The notes under the pieces were generated by a model, which was given only the letters and a program-made list of their open reading frames with translations, had not been told where the DNA came from and made no database searches. From Saxidomus purpurata (taxonomy: Eukaryota; Mollusca; Bivalvia; Venerida; Veneridae): a stretch of 64,000 bases of DNA. The stretch is taken from assembly GCA_022818135.1 (NCBI GenBank), contig JAFMSR010000010.1, positions 11,645,556 to 11,709,555 on the forward strand, in the 5' to 3' direction. This document shows, piece after piece, positions 60,255 to 64,000 of the stretch. The translations under genes and the position numbers were made by a program. How positions within the stretch are numbered: position 1 is the first letter of the stretch; each line of letters starts with the position of its first letter.

Positions 60255-63200
60255 AACAAGTGTTTCAGGTAAGAGGGCATGGGGAGAATCATTGAGACAT
60301 GGCAACAGAAATTATTTTGATTGGCAACACCTGCTTTGCTAATTTTTAACTCGCTGCCAAGAGCGTAAAGAAGGTAGCCATGACGACATATGGGCGTATT
60401 TCGTTATTCCTATCTCTTCAAGTTGCATATTTCTCATCTGAAACGGTTTGTCGTGAGACCTTCATCCAGACTTGTTCAAGAGATGTCAGCCTGGATTTTA
60501 TTCCCCTATTTTTTTGTTATGAAAGAGGGTGATTTTTTAACACAGTCATATGGTATATAGACGGGATAGGTGAAAATTAGGAAGTCCTAAATGCTGAAGG
60601 CATAATCATGGTCAACGTATAATATTATAAAAGAACAACTATAACTTAGTTATGTTGCACAAGAAAAAAATAGACGAGAATAGACAAATCTTGTAACATT
60701 GGCGAGCTAAAAGAATGGCTTTATGAACATATTTGCATACCATAAGACGTTTGTAACTTAATTTAGTTTCTGCAAAACAGGGACAACGTAGAGACATCTT
60801 ATGTTTCGTAACAAAGACTATCCTATCAGAAAACAGTCCGTGGTTTCCACGGAAACCAATCTGTCTAAATTATCATATTCTTCAAACAAAGTTTATAATT
60901 AAGGAATGTTTACAGATAAGAAAACTTGTCCAAACTTTTCTTGTCGGTTGCTATAAAAAGTATGTGTTATACTTACGTAAAGTAGTGGAGTGAGTTCAAA
61001 CAATCACAGCGTATGCTTTCTATTAAGATGTTACGGACTGTAATAGGCAGTTTGAAATACGTAACTTAGAACAGAGACAAGAACTCAAGAACATACTTCA
61101 AAGCGTATGGTTATATCCGGTAATTTTTTATTTTACATTCAGTTCCATTAGATTCTTTTCCGAGCAGATTGACTCAGTAACAGTTTGAACAAAGGCATAG
61201 ATGCCAACTCCTTTTCACTGTTTGTACATTTATGTAAAAATAACATCAGCGTTCTTGGTATCTTACTGTTCTGACTTGCCTTGCAAATGGTCGTTAAAAA
61301 AGAGGATTCTTTTCAGGACTTTATTCAAAAGAATACTTTTTATCTTTCCATATTGTTCTGCTAGCAATGATGGAGTGAGTAGTTTGCAACACATTCAACC
61401 TGGTTATTAATCACTCCGCCTAATCTTTCAATTTGTTTTCAACTCCGTCATGAATTAACATTTAGACACTCAATTGAAACTTGTTATCTAAAGTAGACAT
61501 AGTGATCTCTAATGTATGGTAAAATAGAAATGAAAGACTGGTATAATGGAGGATGAAGGTGAAACGGTATATAGACAAGACAGTTCATGCTCCTTCAAGT
61601 CCTTTATTTAAATATCAAATGAATACATAAACTTTAATAGTTTAGGTATATTTCTTTTTAATTTACTGTGTCAATGAATATGAATAACAACGTATGTTTG
61701 ACTCTCTGTTATTTTGTGTCTTCAAGATTGTCTGAAACGAGTCAAAATAGGTTTTTCTAAATGAAATAACTCATTTAAAGTTCCAAATCAACTGTTTGTT
61801 AGCGTTTAGTGTTATAGCACATGTCTTACAAATAAAACGTTGAACGTAACAATGCATATCCATGGTATCTCTTTAAAATAATCTCTCGTGTCTTTTGTAT
61901 TCTTTCAAGCAGCCTAAATATAAAAACATGTTCAGGAGAGTATCTTGTTCACTTCTTTCTCAGCTACATTTAACACGAAATTATTAAACCATGGACATCA
62001 ACTATCTATATTTTATTTATCTTTTCTAATTACATTTTTGTACATGCTCTGGTCATGCTAAATAATGAATTAAGCGTGATTATTAACGAAACATTACGGA
62101 GTAGCTTTCTGTACAGAATTTAATTCAGGCGTATCTGAAAATAGAATAACGAGTTACAATCCCCTTTAAAATGACATTTAATATAGAATTAATAATTTAA
62201 ATTCAATTACAGAGAGAATTACTGGAAACACGTACTCTCCGAAGTGTTTCCATATTTCCTCAGTTCAACTGCAATGAATTAAATGTAACATACTCGTCAT
62301 TTACCATTGTACTGAAATCAGCTGAGTCAATCTACAAGTTTGCGTTTATGTTTCATATATTCTTAATTTTGTTATATAATATTACGTTACGTTTCATAAA
62401 TTCTTATGTTTTATTCCAGCATTTAAATTGTAGAATACAATCCAATGAACCTTGAAACATCTCAAAATTCAGTTCAGAGCAAAAAAAACGCCATAAAAAT
62501 ACAATTGCAACAGTAGTAATCGTCAACTACGTAAATGCTTACAGAACTGACTATGAAAACTATTTGATTGTCTTTGAATGACTATTTACCTTGATACAGC
62601 ATATTTGAAAAATGTATATGGCACGTTTTACTTCACTGGCTACCTGATTTTGCGATGTTTTGAAAACTCAGTGTAATAATAGTATTTATAATTAACGTGC
62701 AATCAAATTTTATATAACTCAACTGTATTCCTGGAACACTCTAAATTAAAGAAATTTTAAATGGCACATGGATCGATTTTAATACGCTTAATGAACTCTT
62801 TCCCGGGGTTTTGTCCGAACGCAAGCGTTTTACGTGAAATAATGGTGACAGTCTTTAAATAGTTTTGTATTAATGCTGACAGTTCCTGAAATGTTAAATG
62901 TACCCGGAGCAACTATTAAAAGTAACTTAACTTTGTACAGAACCAAAACAGACTTTCAGGAAAATAGGGAAAGTGGCATTTAAATCATACATTAACAGAG
63001 GCTTTATTGGCAAACGCTGCAATCAATTTATCAAATTCTAATTGGAATTTGTTTACATTTGTTGATGCAACAGCACGGAATAAGAGAAAAACTTAACATT
63101 GCAAAGCGAACCATGACTCCACAAAAAGTAACGTATGCCATGTTAGACTGTGTCATTCAAACGATATACCAAGTGCAATTTGAAATGAAAACTGTGTTGT

Positions 63201-63500
63201 AAAAATCTACAAATAGAAGAAATGTTTCATTCAGCGCCATCATGCTATAGATCTAAGTATGCATGATCGCTGCATGATCATATTTCATTAGACAGAGTCA
63301 ACATCTATAAGCAACGGGAAGTGTTCATGTGTTTCTACTCCAAACATATTCTATGTAACTAACTCCTTACAACAACCCTGAAAAGGGCATACCCAGCTCA
63401 ACTCACCAATATTTTAATGTCTGCATTTAATTTAGTATTTTATGTCAACTGAAGGCTAGGACATGTTGAAGGAAACAAACTCACACTGAAGTTCGCAGGT
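60255..63500. repeat. Segmental duplication, copy B
   Basis: Collinear with copy A from 'gtaagagggcatggggagaat' (60267) to the 'caactgaaggctaggac' end (63445), but only 3.2 kb long. The jump from 'gaagatgaaggtgaaacggta' (61550 area) to 'agtcctttatttaaa-tatcaaatgaa' (61598) corresponds to copy A skipping from ~52400 to ~54550. It is joined directly to copy C. Confidence 0.75.
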
Positions 63501-63504
63501 TTCA

Positions 63505-64000
63505 TTCATAACGATGGTCAACGTATTATATAGTAATATTATATAGTAAAAGAACAACTATTACTGATTTGTGCTGCACAAGAAGAAATCATAGTAGACA
63601 AGCGAGACAAACCTAGTAACATTGGCGAGCTAAAAAATGACTATTATGAACACATTTACATATGATAAGACGTTGGTAACTTAATTTAGTTTCTGAAAAA
63701 CAGGGACACCGTATAGACATCTTAGGTTTCGTAACAAAGAATATCACATCAGAAAACAATCCCATTTTTAAACCAATCTGTCTAAATTATCATATTCTGT
63801 AGACAAATTTGTATTGTAAATCTGTATTAGAAGTAACCATTTCCGAACTGTTCTTGTTACGGAAAAAATATGTGTTAAACTCGCGTAATGTGGTGGATAG
63901 AGTTTATACAATCACTGTGTATGTTTTTTTTAAATAAAATATTACCGACTTAAATACGCAGTTAAAAAAACGTGACTTAGAAAAAGACAAGTCATCTAGT
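63505..64000. repeat. Segmental duplication, copy C (cut by window end)
   Basis: From 'gatggtcaacgtattatatag' (63513) it follows copies A and B closely: 'acattggcgagctaaaaaatga' (63619) and 'tttctgaaaaacagggacacc' (63690). It enters the unit internally (equivalent to ~51345 of A and ~60605 of B), so the B/C junction marks a tandem duplication breakpoint at about 63500-63513. Confidence 0.75.

Overview
The window looks like nuclear DNA of a bivalve mollusc. It is AT-rich throughout, gene-poor, and full of short interspersed elements. Several of these have the architecture described for the 'pearl'/Helentron-derived elements of oysters and mussels: hairpin ends, a core of ~145-bp tandem repeats, and a short ACGG/GACG microsatellite. 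No bacterial, organellar or viral features were seen. The species cannot be named from the sequence alone.

The one gene I recognise is a neuropeptide precursor, elevenin, on the + strand. A TATA/Inr-like promoter at 22003-22034 precedes a leader exon ending at 22159. Four coding exons follow: 22234-22349, 41053-41139, 41911-42067 and 43444-43503. All phases agree and the donors are GTAAGT. They give a 139-residue precursor with a signal peptide, a peptide with a Cys-x8-Cys pair ending C-L-G-V-A-A, a Lys-Arg cleavage site and an acidic tail. The leader exon itself encodes a signal-peptide-like ORF that ends on a Cys codon in the same phase, so skipping the second exon would give an alternative elevenin N-terminus.

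The first 22 kb hold no gene I can support. They contain pearl-like elements at 3.5-4.6, 14.7-15.8 and 18.9-20.1 kb and a decayed one at 16.4-17.05 kb. The 18.7-kb first coding intron of elevenin (22.35-41.05 kb) carries a ~47-bp minisatellite, palindromes, a Tc1/pogo-type MITE, a ~230-bp A tract and a ~53-bp satellite. It also holds the left arm of a ~1-kb inverted repeat pair (38.27-39.31 and 48.67-49.89 kb) that brackets elevenin exons 2-4.

From 51 kb to the end, a diverged segmental duplication appears three times (51.0-57.3, 60.25-63.5, and 63.5 kb to the window edge). The first copy has ~2.1 kb absent from the second, and that extra piece holds two possible exons of an unrecognised small gene. 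Between copies 1 and 2 lie a decayed non-LTR retrotransposon tail (57.7 kb) and a perfect 30-bp-arm hairpin (59.7 kb).
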